The notes under the pieces: model-generated | Seen by the model: the letters and a program-made list of their open reading frames with translations, nothing else | The model's database searches: none | What the model was told of the DNA's origin: nothing | From: Arsukibacterium sp. | GTDB taxonomy: Bacteria; Pseudomonadota; Gammaproteobacteria; Enterobacterales; Alteromonadaceae | Assembly: GCF_018402695.1 (NCBI RefSeq) | Contig: NZ_JAGYIM010000013.1 | Location: 1 to 64,000 of the forward strand | Length of the DNA stretch: 64,000 nucleotides | Direction of reading: 5' to 3' | Shown here: one piece after another, positions 1 to 10,821 of the stretch | Layout of the letters: every line of letters begins with the position of its first letter | How positions within the stretch are numbered: the first letter of the stretch is position 1 | Program-made: the position numbers and the translations under genes

Positions 1-342
<342 letters not shown>

Positions 343-584
343 AAGTTTTTTCGAGACTTTCGTCTCAGCTCAGCATTACTGACTAAATCTTTATAACTTG
401 GTCACTCATACTGATTTGTTTCGTTTAAACGAACATCATTATAAGTGCCCACACAGATAATTGATTGCTAATTGTTAAAGAGCGTGCTTCAAACCAATCT
501 CTTGGTAATGAAGCGAGAACCGCTTGCGCCATTCTCAGAAGTCTTTCTCAGTCGTTTGCTGCGTTACCGCTGCCCCGTCTGTGG
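343..584 (-). promoter_or_regulatory. rrn leader with boxA antitermination element
   Basis: This gene-free stretch of about 240 nt is the transcribed leader of the rrn operon. On the minus strand GCTCTTTAACAATTA (about 469-482) matches the boxA element bound by NusB/S10, followed by the CTGTGTGGGCACTT segment typical of enterobacterial and alteromonad rrn leaders. Just before 16S a GAGAC/GTCTC hairpin with a GAAA loop lies at 353-366, and a TTCGTTTAAACGAA palindrome at about 422-435. The open frame crossing it on the plus strand is not a gene. Confidence 0.85.
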
Positions 585-590
585 ATGCGC

Positions 591-618
591 ATTATAGGGA
601 GTTTAAAATAGTCTGCAA
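591..618 (-). promoter_or_regulatory. rrn promoter
   Basis: On the minus strand TTGCAG (613-618) and a perfect TATAAT (591-596) are 16 bp apart and followed by a GC-rich GCGCATCC discriminator, as expected for a stringently controlled rRNA promoter. The DNA just upstream (620-660) is AT-rich and could act as an UP element. The -35 box is only 56 bp from the recD stop codon. Confidence 0.85.
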
Positions 619-674
619 GCGCTATTTAACGAAAATAAACCGTTTGCCTAAAAAACAATCAAGTCTCTCAGGAA

Positions 675-2657
675 CTAATCTGCCAGTGCTAATGACAATC
701 CACCGGCCCGCAATGTTTGGCGTTGCACTGCCTTCTCTAATTGCCTCGGCTCGGCACAGATAAGACTAAAACGAGCCGAAGCCCGGGTAATGGCGGTGTA
801 AAATAACTCCCGGTTCAACATGCCTGTATCATGACCAGATACTGCCAGTACAGTATGACTGAATTCTGAACCCTGTGATTTATGCACTGTCATGGCAAAC
901 ACGGTTTCCACCGCATTTAAGCGGGCCGGGATTACCCATTTGATACCATCAGAAACAACGAATGCTACTCTAAGGGTACTGACCACACTACCATCTGCCT
1001 GAACTATCAATTTTGGCAGACAAATACCAATATCGCCATTCATCAGCCCAAGCTGATAATCATTGCGGGTAATCATCACCGGCCGTCCAGCGTACCACTG
1101 ATGCTCTGGTACGATTAAACCAGCCTTTGCCAGAATATGCTGAATTTGCAAATTTAGCTGCTCCACACCCAACTCACCTTTGCGGGTAGCAGCCAACACC
1201 TGAAAGCTGCTATAAGCACTGAGGATTTGTTGGGCCCAGAGATCCTGTTGGTCGGGTTGCAACGGAGCATCGCTAATTAAAGATAAGTAATGCTGATAGC
1301 CATAGCCATTTGCTAAATTGCTACCGTTTAACACTAATTGTTGAAAACCAGCACTGGACGTACCAGCTTCTTTTAATAACAACAATTCGGCGGGATACTC
1401 CTGCCAGATAGCAGAGTTAAGTTGCCCCTTATTGACCATTGCCGCCAACTGGCCAATGCCACTATCCTGGCCAAAACGATGGCTATGACGCAGCATTACA
1501 ATATGCTGTGACAATAAACTGCCATCTTTACTAATAAGCTCATCAGGAATGTGCTGGCCGGTTTGCTCGGCTAACCAAGCCACTGTTGCCGGAAGATAAT
1601 CCCCTGCGCTGGCCTTTTTACAAAGCTCCGCTAATAAAGCCCCTGCCTCGACTGAGGACAGCTGGTCTTTGTCGCCCAATAAAATAATCCGGGCTGTTAC
1701 CGGTAAAGCCTGTAATAACGCCGCCATCATTTCTACATCAACCATCGACGCTTCATCCAGCACCAGAATATCCAATGGTAGGGGCTGGTAACGATTAAAT
1801 TGCAGTTTTTTGCTGCCAGGGCGCACGCCGAGCAGGCGGTGAAGTGTACTGACCGTTGTGGGAATAGCCTGCTCAATCTGCTTAAAGCCATTGATATCAA
1901 GCGCGGCCAGCCGGTTAACGGCACCACTAATACTGTCTTTTAAGCGGGCAGCTGCTTTGCCGGTAGGCGCTGCCAAACGGATCTCCAGCAACGGCGCCTG
2001 CTGACGCAGCTGCAATAACTGCAGTAATGCCAGTAACCGCACTACTGTGGTGGTTTTACCTGTACCCGGCCCACCGGTAATCACTGTAAAAGCCGTGCGG
2101 CATGCCAGCGCACAGGCAAGTTGCTGCCAGTCTGGCTGTACACTGGTTTGTGACGTTGCATTCTGTTGAAATAACTGACCAATTAATGGCAACAATACCC
2201 CGTCAGGCAGCTGTGCTGTAAGCAATTCATGTTGAAGCAGCCGCTGATTAATCTGGCTGGCAATATCCTGCTCATATTGCCAGTAACGACGCAAGTATAA
2301 GCGTTTACCTGACAGCACCAGCGGATTATGTCCGATGCCTATATCCACTACTTCTGACTGGCTGAGCGCGTGCAGCCACTGGTTTAAACTGACAGCAATA
2401 AGTTGTTGCTGCACCTCGGCATGCTGACTGGCGGCAAGTTCGCCACCAAGCCCCAGAGTTAGCAGCGGATCAGAGTGTAATTTCGTCAGATCCAGACAAA
2501 CATGGCCCTGTTTCAACTGATAGCTACAAAGTGCCGCCGCCAACCAGACCAAGGGTTGTGCCGGCTCATAGCGGGCGATAAAGCTGGCAAAAGCCAGATC
2601 CAGCGGCCGTAGCCAGCCCTGCGTTTGCCATTGTTCCAGCATTTGCTCAGCTTGCAT
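675..2657 (-). CDS. recD: Exodeoxyribonuclease V subunit alpha (RecD helicase)
   Basis: RecD is the 5'-3' helicase motor of the RecBCD double-strand-break repair enzyme. The Walker A motif GGPGTGKTTT lies near residue 195, followed by LDEASMVD (Walker B) and a C-terminal TVHKSQGSEF helicase motif, in the usual superfamily 1 order. The frame opens at 2693, but the ATG at 2657 is preferred: it has GGGGAGG six bases upstream and overlaps the end of recB by 11 nt, suggesting translational coupling. The 660-aa product is about 50 residues longer than E. coli RecD. It is the last gene of recC-recB-recD and no terminator separates it from the rrn promoter. Confidence 0.96.
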   Translation of the reverse strand: MQAEQMLEQWQTQGWLRPLDLAFASFIARYEPAQPLVWLAAALCSYQLKQGHVCLDLTKLHSDPLLTLGLGGELAASQHAEVQQQLIAVSLNQWLHALSQSEVVDIGIGHNPLVLSGKRLYLRRYWQYEQDIASQINQRLLQHELLTAQLPDGVLLPLIGQLFQQNATSQTSVQPDWQQLACALACRTAFTVITGGPGTGKTTTVVRLLALLQLLQLRQQAPLLEIRLAAPTGKAAARLKDSISGAVNRLAALDINGFKQIEQAIPTTVSTLHRLLGVRPGSKKLQFNRYQPLPLDILVLDEASMVDVEMMAALLQALPVTARIILLGDKDQLSSVEAGALLAELCKKASAGDYLPATVAWLAEQTGQHIPDELISKDGSLLSQHIVMLRHSHRFGQDSGIGQLAAMVNKGQLNSAIWQEYPAELLLLKEAGTSSAGFQQLVLNGSNLANGYGYQHYLSLISDAPLQPDQQDLWAQQILSAYSSFQVLAATRKGELGVEQLNLQIQHILAKAGLIVPEHQWYAGRPVMITRNDYQLGLMNGDIGICLPKLIVQADGSVVSTLRVAFVVSDGIKWVIPARLNAVETVFAMTVHKSQGSEFSHTVLAVSGHDTGMLNRELFYTAITRASARFSLICAEPRQLEKAVQRQTLRAGGLSLALAD

Positions 2658-5600
2658 CAATGGCCTCCCCGCGAAACAGCTGATCGAGCGCATTAATTAA
2701 TTCAAGTGATGGTTTCAGCCAGACCATGCCGGAGTGTGGCGCAGCTATACCTCTGATAAACCAATGCATAGCACCACCGATATCCCGCATATAATCATAA
2801 TCAGCAACCCGGCTACGCAATAACCGATGCAAAGCCAGACAATATAAAACCGCCTGCAGGTCATAGCGCTTTTGCAACATGAGCTGTTGCAAGGCGTTGT
2901 CGTTGTAAGCACTGGCACATTGTCCAGCAAGGTTAGATTTGTAATCACACACGACATAGCGCTGCTGCTGACAAAAAACTAAATCGATAAAACCTTTGAG
3001 CATACCATTGAGCTGGCCCGCTAATAACGCTGGCCGGGCTTCGCCAGGCCAGATATGCTGTTGCAACAGCATATCTAAACGTTCGATATCAATCTGTTGG
3101 CAAGGTAACCAAAACTCCAACTCAACCTGGTAGCTGCTGAGACTGGCCAGGGTTGTCGGCTGTGCTGTAGCAATATCTGGCAGCACAAAACGTTGGTGCA
3201 GTAGCTGCAATAGCCACTGCTGTAATTCGATGCAGTCTGTCTGCCAACCTCGCAACTGGCATCGCCGGGTTAACTCCGCTGTCAGAAGTTCAGGTTGCTG
3301 GCTGACAACAGCAAAACCCTGTTGTCCCATCCACTCCAGCATGCCGTGTAAAAAAGTACCGGCTTGCGGGCCAGCAACAAACTGGTATTGGATGGCAGGA
3401 TCCTGCTTATGCTCTGCTGCTGGATCTGTGCTTAGCTCATAATAAAGTTCGTCAACAAGCTCCGGCAATAATTTATCACTGGCCCGCTCTGGCCCGCTTT
3501 GTGACAAACTACTGTTATCCCCCAGCTGTCTGGTTAACGCGCTGTAACTGGCAATCCACCATATTTGACGAAATCTATGGGTCATTTGACGGGCAACGGC
3601 CGTTAGTCTGCGTTGTCTGGCTGCCTGGTAAACATCCCGGCTAGCCGCTGGTAAACGTTCCAGCTTGATTGCCGGACAGCCTGCCCAGGCTGCTTGTACC
3701 TGAGTGACAAATGCTGCGGGCTCAACGCTTGATGTAGCCAGTAAATAGCTGATAGCACTTGTTTCTGCCAGTGGCGCTAAACCTAACCAGCAGGCAAATT
3801 TAGCCCGCGTTAGCGCGACATAACATTTACGAATATCTTCAGCCAGTCGCTCGTTCTCTGCGCTGGCTAAAACCTGCTCATCAGGCTGATAACTAAAGCA
3901 ACGTCTACCGTGTGCATCGTGATAACTGATTGGTAATTGTTTGACATTCACTGGCCGGGCGGCACAAATGAATGGCAGAAATACCAGTGGATACTCAAGC
4001 CCTTTTGACTTGTGAATAGTTACAACCTGAACCAGCTCTGCATCGCTTTCCAGCCGCACTTTTTGCTGTTCATTGTCGCCACTGGTTTGCTGCTCAATAT
4101 GCTCAACTAAAAAACGCAAAAGAGCCTGTTCGCCATCCAATTGCTGAGAAGCCTGTTGTAACAACTCGGCCAGGTGCAATAAATCTGTCAGCGCTCTGTC
4201 ACCCTCGGTGCTCAGACGCAAGCGGGCTGGTACCGAAAAATCAAATAGCAGGCTACGCAGCATCGGTAATACCCCATAGCGGCGCCACTGCTGCTGGTAA
4301 TTTCTAAACTGCAGACACAGCTGTTCCCACTTTAGTTCCTGTTGCTGCAGCTGATCAAGCTCGCTGAGACTAAGCCCAAGAGTACGACAACCGACCGCCG
4401 AACGCAGTAAACTATCTTGATCCGGTTCAGCGCAGGCTCGAAGGATAAGCTGTAAATCAGTTGCCGTGGCAGAGCTGAATACCGACTCCCGATCGGATAA
4501 ATAAACACTGCGTACCTGACGCTGAGCGAGCTGTTCCCGGATAGCCTGTGCTTCACTCTGGTTATTTACTAAAATAGCAATATCAGAAGGTTTAAGCTGA
4601 CGCTTTTCACCGTCATCGTTGATGAAGTAAGCTGCACCACTGGCAGCTTGTTGCAAAATGTCTGTGATATAACTGGCACAGCCACTGGCATACCGATCCA
4701 GATAAGCCTGACGACTAAGCGCTTTGTCGATTTCGAAATCTGGCAACCAGCCAGTCAGCGCTGCCACAGGTTGCTGCGCAATATGCAGCTGCCAACTGTT
4801 GCCCTTCGCATTAACCGGATGAAATGGCAGTGGGTTCTGACTATGGGCACCGTCATTCTGCCGAAACAGAAATGCACCGCCGGCACGCGTTTCTGCCTCG
4901 CCAAAAATGTAATTGACCGCGTTGACCAGCATGGCCCCTGAACGAAAATTAGTATTAAGCGTGTAATGGCGACCTGTTGTTGCAAGCTTAGCCTTCAGGT
5001 AGGTATAAATATCCGCGCCACGAAACGCATATATCGCCTGTTTGGGATCGCCGATCAATAACAAGGCATGTCCCGTGGCAGTCTCCGACAGCGAATCAGC
5101 ATCTGAGGCATTGTTAAGATAAATAGCAGAAAATATCTGATACTGGATGGGATCGGTATCCTGAAACTCATCAATTAATGCCACGGGATACTGCTTACGT
5201 ATCAACGCCGCCAACGCGTTACCCTGCTCGCTATGTAGAGCCTGGTGCAACCTAAGTAGCATATCGTCAAAGCCCATTAATGCCTGTTGGCTTAATCCGG
5301 TCTGTATTCGCTGCGCCAACCAGCAGCCAGCATGCTGCATTAATAACTGACGTGGCTCTGCCAGGTTCTGCAGCGCTGTTTGCAATTGCACTATGCCGGC
5401 AAACGCGGGATGATCTGGTACTGGTCCCTCCTTCCAACACTCTGCTATGCCCTCTGGCGAAAGCCGGTACCAGCCAGTGCCCAAATCAAGGTTGGAATCA
5501 GGTGCTTGCAACCAGGCTTGCAGTTTCTGCAGCCAGTTATCCAGATAACGTTGCTGTAATTGTCTGCCATTTACCGCTTTTGCTGTTATGGCTTGATAAA

Positions 5601-6354
5601 GTAGTTCTGTGAGTTCAGGCAACCACTGCTGCCATTGTGCTGTCAGCTGTTGCAGCTGAGCTTGCCGTTCTGCCTGGCTTTGCGCAATAGCCATTTTCGG
5701 TTCCGCATAACCAAAACTTTCAGTGGCTATTCGTTCCAGATAATAACTAGTCAGTTTAGCCACGCTTTGCCATAACTGCTCTGGCGTCTGCCAATAATCA
5801 AGACACTCTGCCAGGGCACTTTCTGACAGGTCATAATAAAAACTACGCCAATAGTCACGTGCAGCCTGCAATTTCAGGGCGCTAAGATCAGTACTTAGTT
5901 GCTGGGTAAACAAACTGCCGCTGGCAAAAGCATGCTCTGCCAGCATCCGGTTACACCAACCATGAATAGTCGAAATTGCTGCTTCATCCATCCACTGTGC
6001 CGCTAACTCAAGGCGTCGGGCACAGTAGGCATATTCTGCTTCAGCATAATCAGCCAGTAACGCTGCCAGCACAGCATCATTAGTTTTACCATCACGGAAT
6101 GCCTGAGCCGCCTCGGTTAGGCGTAACCGAACTCGGTCACGCAACTCTTGCGTAGCCGCCTCGGTGAAGGTTACCACCAGTATCTCAGGCGGAGTCAGCG
6201 GTCTTTGGTAGGCATTTGCCTTACCATGACCCAGCACCAGTCGTAAATATAGCGCGGCGATGGTAAACGTTTTACCTGTTCCGGCACTGGCCTCAATCAA
6301 GCGGTTACCTTGAAGAGGCAAGGTCAACAGGTCAAGTGCTACCGGCGGCTTCAT
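2647..6354 (-). CDS. recB: Exodeoxyribonuclease V subunit beta (RecB helicase-nuclease)
   Basis: RecB supplies the 3'-5' helicase and the only nuclease site of RecBCD. Visible motifs are the Walker A ASAGTGKTFT near residue 25, DEFQDTDPIQ (Walker B), VVTIHKSKGLEYPLVF (UvrD-like motif V) and, near residue 1136, the nuclease core GFIDLVF...VVCDYKSN with its metal-binding Asp and Lys residues. At 1235 aa it is slightly longer than E. coli RecB (1180). Its ATG overlaps the recC stop by 4 nt (ATGA) behind GAGGGGG. Unlike in enterobacteria, no ptrA protease gene lies between recC and recB. Confidence 0.97.
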   Translation of the reverse strand: MKPPVALDLLTLPLQGNRLIEASAGTGKTFTIAALYLRLVLGHGKANAYQRPLTPPEILVVTFTEAATQELRDRVRLRLTEAAQAFRDGKTNDAVLAALLADYAEAEYAYCARRLELAAQWMDEAAISTIHGWCNRMLAEHAFASGSLFTQQLSTDLSALKLQAARDYWRSFYYDLSESALAECLDYWQTPEQLWQSVAKLTSYYLERIATESFGYAEPKMAIAQSQAERQAQLQQLTAQWQQWLPELTELLYQAITAKAVNGRQLQQRYLDNWLQKLQAWLQAPDSNLDLGTGWYRLSPEGIAECWKEGPVPDHPAFAGIVQLQTALQNLAEPRQLLMQHAGCWLAQRIQTGLSQQALMGFDDMLLRLHQALHSEQGNALAALIRKQYPVALIDEFQDTDPIQYQIFSAIYLNNASDADSLSETATGHALLLIGDPKQAIYAFRGADIYTYLKAKLATTGRHYTLNTNFRSGAMLVNAVNYIFGEAETRAGGAFLFRQNDGAHSQNPLPFHPVNAKGNSWQLHIAQQPVAALTGWLPDFEIDKALSRQAYLDRYASGCASYITDILQQAASGAAYFINDDGEKRQLKPSDIAILVNNQSEAQAIREQLAQRQVRSVYLSDRESVFSSATATDLQLILRACAEPDQDSLLRSAVGCRTLGLSLSELDQLQQQELKWEQLCLQFRNYQQQWRRYGVLPMLRSLLFDFSVPARLRLSTEGDRALTDLLHLAELLQQASQQLDGEQALLRFLVEHIEQQTSGDNEQQKVRLESDAELVQVVTIHKSKGLEYPLVFLPFICAARPVNVKQLPISYHDAHGRRCFSYQPDEQVLASAENERLAEDIRKCYVALTRAKFACWLGLAPLAETSAISYLLATSSVEPAAFVTQVQAAWAGCPAIKLERLPAASRDVYQAARQRRLTAVARQMTHRFRQIWWIASYSALTRQLGDNSSLSQSGPERASDKLLPELVDELYYELSTDPAAEHKQDPAIQYQFVAGPQAGTFLHGMLEWMGQQGFAVVSQQPELLTAELTRRCQLRGWQTDCIELQQWLLQLLHQRFVLPDIATAQPTTLASLSSYQVELEFWLPCQQIDIERLDMLLQQHIWPGEARPALLAGQLNGMLKGFIDLVFCQQQRYVVCDYKSNLAGQCASAYNDNALQQLMLQKRYDLQAVLYCLALHRLLRSRVADYDYMRDIGGAMHWFIRGIAAPHSGMVWLKPSLELINALDQLFRGEAIDAS

Positions 6355-9300
6355 TCTGCCCCCTCTGACTGGATCACTGCAGCCAACAACGGCCGATATA
6401 ACTGTTCAGCCAGACGGACAAAGTCACCGTTGCCTGCAAGCAGTCTGAAACTGGGAAACAACCGGTGCAAGTATGGGTTACTCTGGACAATACCCTGATT
6501 ATAACTATCACCCTGGTAACGCTTTTCACATTGTTGCAGAATTTGTTCACTGCTGAGTTTGCCTGTATCCGCTTGCTGCAGATACAACATGGCACACTCC
6601 ATTTCCAGCGGCCAGGGTGACTGATGCGCCTGCAGGTAATAGCCCAGTAATTGGTTAAGCTGGTCGGTAGCGCTCTGCGCTGTTAGTTCAGGAAAGGTGA
6701 TTTCACCTGCCTGGCTCAGTACGACTGTTTGACAAGGGTTAAGCGTGTTGGCCAATAAATGATTTAACCAGGGCAACACCAGATGGCGCCATTGATACTG
6801 CCGCTGTTTTACAATGGCGCTGGCGCTTAACAATAGCTGACATTGCTGACCGCTGGTGTTATGTCTGAGTTGCGTAAGCCAGTCTTGTAGCTCAATTACC
6901 TGATATTGCACCCGCACTGGCCGGGCTTTTTGGCAAATTGGATAGGCTTGTTGTAATTGTTGCAACTGACCGGCTAAGGCCAGTACGGGTTCAGCTAATT
7001 GTTCCGCATGCAGCTTGGTCGCCGCACCCACGCCAAGCTCACCGCGGCGTTGCATTTGTGCCAGGCAAGTGCTGACCGCAGTTTCTAAGGGCTGATTGTC
7101 CACCAGGGCCTGCTGCACACGGGATAGCAGCTGTTGCTGCAACTGCCATCGGCTGAGGCCATTTAAGGCAAATGCTTCGTCGTTTTCGCCGGCAACATCA
7201 GGTTGATCAAGCCAGATTGCCAGTCGTTGGGTAAAAAAACTTTTCACCGGGTCCCGAATAAAGCCACTTAGCTGGCGCAAACTGACTGGCTCGGTGGGAT
7301 GCCAGTCGCTTAACATGTTGCCATGGTTTGCCGGGACGCTGTCAGCCAGCCATTCATGCTGGTAGCTGAATAACCCGGGCTCCGCCTGGTTGAAATAACG
7401 CAAACTGAAAGGCTGCAGCGGGTGTGCAGTGGTCAATTGGGCTAACAGAGACTGTTCATCATTAAGCTTTGCCGCTGGCTCGCCGACAACCCGCCAGCAA
7501 TAGGCAAGATGATCGCGTAACTGTCCTATCAACATTGATGGTGCTCTTTCACTATTATCATGGATACTACGCCCTACCCAGCTGATATACAGCCGATCGC
7601 GCGCTGACAGTAACGCTTCCAGCAATAAGTAACGGTCGTCCTCACGGCGCGAGCGATCGCCGGGCCGCATATCTGTTTGCATTAAGTCAAAATCCTGCCG
7701 TGGCTGTTGGCGGGGAAAGGCTCCGTCATTCATACCCAGTAAACAGATATGCCGGAAGGGAATAGCCCGCATTGGCAGTAAGGTAGCAAAGGTTACTCCG
7801 CCAGATAAAAACCGCTGCTGCACGCCGGGTTGCGTTACTAAGCTTAACCAGCTTGCCGCAACAATGGACGCAGGTAATTCAGTCGTCAATGTCGCTTGCT
7901 GACAATGGCTATACCACTCGTCCAGAGCTTCATTAAGTTGTGCCAGCAGTGCCTGTTCTTCAGTATGTTGGGGGAGTAAGAAATCCTGTAGCATTTGGTT
8001 GATCAACTGCTGCCATTGCACCGGACTATGTGGCTGTTGCAATAATTGCCAGTAGTGTTTCAACTTTGCTAACAATTGATATAAAGGGCCTATCAAAGCG
8101 GCTTCTAAACCACTGATCTCTGTGTAAGGTTCAATGCCATGCCAACCTTCGCCCCGCAGATCGTTATCAGACACGGGCCCGGAGGCAAAACCCAGTAACA
8201 TCCGATCGAGGGCAAACTGCCAGCTGTACTGATGCAGGCCTTCAGGTAAGTCAAGACTTTGTCGTTGCGTCGCGTCAATCCCCCAGCGGGCACCTGCAGC
8301 TTGCAACCACTGATGTAACAAGGGCAGTGCAGATTCATCAATAGCAAAACATTGGCGCACCGCAGGGACTTCAAGTAAATCCAGTATATCGCTCAGTTGA
8401 AAACGACTTTGTGCTAACCCGATCAATTGCTCTACTGCTTTGAACATAGGAAGCTCTGCGCCAGGTGGCAAATCAGCAATGGTAAAAGGAATGTAGCGTG
8501 GATCTTCGGGCTTTATTGATGCGAAAACGGCTTGAATAAGCGGTGCATAACTGGCGATATCAGGCACCATTACCATTATATCGCGCGGCGTCAGACTGTG
8601 ATCCTGTTCAAAAGCAGCCAACAACTGGTCATGCAAGATTTCCACTTCACGCATCGCACTATGCGCCACGTGAAACTGAATCGATTGATCAGCCTGTGAT
8701 ATGGCTGGCCATTTTTGCTGACTATCGTGCACAGGTCTTAAGTCATAAATATCGTGCTGCAACATGCCCAGCAGATGGTGGGCAGCAGGTGGCTGAAACA
8801 GGTCAATACGCTGATTAACAAAAAGGCTTTTGTATTGCGCTGTTTCATCAAACTCGTCCAGTAACCTGATGTAATCACGCCCCTGTCGTCCCCACGATGC
8901 CAGCAGAGGCTGAGCATGCACATGCAGCTGATCTTCGCTGATATCAGCTGGCATTCCCACTTTGTATGGCTGACGATGCCGCTCTGCCCTTAGCAGCTCC
9001 TTTTCGCTTATAATATCTGCCCAGTAATGCTGACAAGGGTTGTGTACTGCCAGCAGGATCTGGCAAAAAGGCGCTATTGCCGCCAGCACCTGCAAACTTT
9101 GCTGAGGCATCGCCGAAATACCAAAAATAATTAAGCGTCTGGGAATTAATCGGGCCGCCTCAGTTGCCGATAAAACTGCTAATTTATTGATAAAACTCTG
9201 ATGTACTTCGGCACGGCTGTCACCAAGCTGTTGCTCACTGATCTTGCTGTGCAGTATCCGCCACAATGCACTTTGCCAACGTTGTTCTGGTTTCAGGCTT

Positions 9301-9842
9301 GTCAGCTGGCCCCGCGCATTAACCAGTAGGTCCTGCCCTTGTTGCCACAAATTGAGCCAGTCAGCCCGGTACACCTGGTATTGATCGTAAAGCGCAGCCA
9401 GTTGCTCTGCCAATTGGTAGGTTTTCAGTAATGTCGGATCGTCAGCATAAAAATGTCTGAGCGGCTCGAAGCAAGGATTATCAGGTAATTCAGGCAATAA
9501 ACGCAGTAGCTGCCACCGCAACAGCTCCCTGCTATAAGGTGAATGCTCCTTAATACTCTGCTGGCCCAATACCTTACGATACAATTGCCAGATAAAACGG
9601 GCAGGTAACTGAACGTCGATAGCAGAGGCGATTCCACAACCTGGCTCTGGCCCATCAGGTTCGCTGGCCAGCGCCAGTTTCAGCCATTGCGCAATACCAT
9701 TACTTTGCACCAGAATATATTCTGATTCCAGCGGCATAAGTGGATAGCGTTGCAACCAATTGACCACTAACGCACGCAATTGTTCTGGTGCGTTGGCATG
9801 AACCACCAGAAAACCAGGTTGTATTGAGCTCGCCTGCAACAT
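6351..9842 (-). CDS. recC: Exodeoxyribonuclease V subunit gamma (RecC)
   Basis: RecC holds the RecBCD complex together, splits the duplex and recognises Chi. The 1163-aa product (E. coli 1122) starts with the typical VHANAPEQLRALVVNWL segment and contains RecC-like ILVQSNGIAQWL and LLGMNDGAFPRQ blocks. The family descends from a helicase-nuclease but has lost its catalytic motifs, and no intact Walker A is visible here either. The ATG has AAGG six bases upstream, and a TATAGT -10-like hexamer precedes it by about 30 bp. First gene of the recCBD operon. Confidence 0.96.
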   Translation of the reverse strand: MLQASSIQPGFLVVHANAPEQLRALVVNWLQRYPLMPLESEYILVQSNGIAQWLKLALASEPDGPEPGCGIASAIDVQLPARFIWQLYRKVLGQQSIKEHSPYSRELLRWQLLRLLPELPDNPCFEPLRHFYADDPTLLKTYQLAEQLAALYDQYQVYRADWLNLWQQGQDLLVNARGQLTSLKPEQRWQSALWRILHSKISEQQLGDSRAEVHQSFINKLAVLSATEAARLIPRRLIIFGISAMPQQSLQVLAAIAPFCQILLAVHNPCQHYWADIISEKELLRAERHRQPYKVGMPADISEDQLHVHAQPLLASWGRQGRDYIRLLDEFDETAQYKSLFVNQRIDLFQPPAAHHLLGMLQHDIYDLRPVHDSQQKWPAISQADQSIQFHVAHSAMREVEILHDQLLAAFEQDHSLTPRDIMVMVPDIASYAPLIQAVFASIKPEDPRYIPFTIADLPPGAELPMFKAVEQLIGLAQSRFQLSDILDLLEVPAVRQCFAIDESALPLLHQWLQAAGARWGIDATQRQSLDLPEGLHQYSWQFALDRMLLGFASGPVSDNDLRGEGWHGIEPYTEISGLEAALIGPLYQLLAKLKHYWQLLQQPHSPVQWQQLINQMLQDFLLPQHTEEQALLAQLNEALDEWYSHCQQATLTTELPASIVAASWLSLVTQPGVQQRFLSGGVTFATLLPMRAIPFRHICLLGMNDGAFPRQQPRQDFDLMQTDMRPGDRSRREDDRYLLLEALLSARDRLYISWVGRSIHDNSERAPSMLIGQLRDHLAYCWRVVGEPAAKLNDEQSLLAQLTTAHPLQPFSLRYFNQAEPGLFSYQHEWLADSVPANHGNMLSDWHPTEPVSLRQLSGFIRDPVKSFFTQRLAIWLDQPDVAGENDEAFALNGLSRWQLQQQLLSRVQQALVDNQPLETAVSTCLAQMQRRGELGVGAATKLHAEQLAEPVLALAGQLQQLQQAYPICQKARPVRVQYQVIELQDWLTQLRHNTSGQQCQLLLSASAIVKQRQYQWRHLVLPWLNHLLANTLNPCQTVVLSQAGEITFPELTAQSATDQLNQLLGYYLQAHQSPWPLEMECAMLYLQQADTGKLSSEQILQQCEKRYQGDSYNQGIVQSNPYLHRLFPSFRLLAGNGDFVRLAEQLYRPLLAAVIQSEGAE

Positions 9843-9905
9843 AAAAAGCCTTTACGGACAACAGGCTGCCACTATAGCTGATTTTAGCTGGCGATTAAAA
9901 GCGGC

Positions 9906-10616
9906 TTAGCATTGCACTCTGCTGAGGTTTTTACGCCGATCATACTCTGCAATCATCAGTTGCATCTGCTGTTCATCATAGGCTTGCAAATTACTTAAGA
10001 TCATTCGTTTTTCACCACGACCAATCTGCTGCCCCTGCTGCGTCAGTACAAACTGTAACAGAACATTTCCGCGCTTGCCCTCGACCTGGAGCGAAGATGC
10101 CGCAAGACTGAGCTCCACTCGTGCCGTCGGCATGGTATCAAACGATAACGCCATGCTTTCATAAATGACCAAAGGCCGGCCGGGATGGATCATGACATTA
10201 TGCTGCTGCATCAAAGGCTGCAGAATATGCGGGAAGTTTTGTCCGGAAAACTGCACGTAGTCGCGAATTAATGGCTCTATTACGGTCAAATCATGGCTTG
10301 ACTCACCCTGTTGCTGTAAAGACAAGTATACCTTACCCTGCGCATCACAAATTCTCAGCTCTGTACCATGCTGTTCGCAGTGCAACAAGACATCGGCACT
10401 TACCATGCCGGCAAAGGTACAGCTCAGCTCTTTACTAAGACCATAATGACTTAGTAAATAAGCAAACAGTAAATCACCAGGCACACAAAATCGTTTGGCG
10501 TCGACATCATGGATGGGATTAAAATCGGTCGCTATTTGCTTAGCAAAACTGCAGGATTGCAACCGGCTGAAACTAAAACCTTCGGCAGAACGGGTTACAA
10601 AATCGTCTAACAACAT
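9906..10616 (-). CDS. DUF3581 family protein
   Basis: The protein resembles DUF3581, a family of about 230 aa in Vibrio, Shewanella and relatives whose function is unknown to me. The hallmark is the N-terminal FSFSRLQSCSFAKQIATDFN segment followed by PIHDVDAKRFCVPGDLLFA, reminiscent of hot-dog/MaoC-like dehydratase folds (FNPIHD). That fold assignment is inference. The frame can start with GTG at 10631, but the ATG at 10616 gives the usual family N-terminus. It lies alone between recC and the divergent sulA. Confidence 0.75.
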   Translation of the reverse strand: MLLDDFVTRSAEGFSFSRLQSCSFAKQIATDFNPIHDVDAKRFCVPGDLLFAYLLSHYGLSKELSCTFAGMVSADVLLHCEQHGTELRICDAQGKVYLSLQQQGESSHDLTVIEPLIRDYVQFSGQNFPHILQPLMQQHNVMIHPGRPLVIYESMALSFDTMPTARVELSLAASSLQVEGKRGNVLLQFVLTQQGQQIGRGEKRMILSNLQAYDEQQMQLMIAEYDRRKNLSRVQC

Positions 10617-10778
10617 CAATAAGGCACTCACTTTTCAGACTTTAGCCGGCAATTCTAACCTAAATTAGCCAGTAAATGGTCTAGCCAGTAATAAATAAGC
10701 ACTGTTTAGCCAGTACTGCAGACTCAATCGACCAGCAAATCATTAAAAAAGCCTTGCATTTTGTCCAGACAGTAACTA

Positions 10779-10809
10779 CTGTATATACATACACTGTATA
10801 AATACACAG
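10779..10809 (+). promoter_or_regulatory. Two overlapping LexA (SOS) boxes upstream of sulA
   Basis: A perfect LexA box CTGTATAAATACACAG occupies 10794-10809, 12 bp before the sulA ATG. A second near-perfect site CTGTATATACATACAC (one mismatch in CTGT-N8-ACAG) occupies 10779-10794, so the two share one base. A TTGCAT at 10754-10759 and TACTGT at 10777-10782 with 17-bp spacing could be the promoter, which the repressor would cover. Confidence 0.9.
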
Positions 10810-10821
10810 CTGGAGCAAAGT

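Noticed and set aside
524-763. 79-aa plus-strand open frame in the rrn leader
   Set aside because: It crosses the rrn promoter and the end of recD on the opposite strand, and has no family resemblance.
2647-9842. Protease gene ptrA between recC and recB
   Set aside because: recC and recB overlap by 4 nt, so there is no room; the enterobacterial insertion is simply absent.
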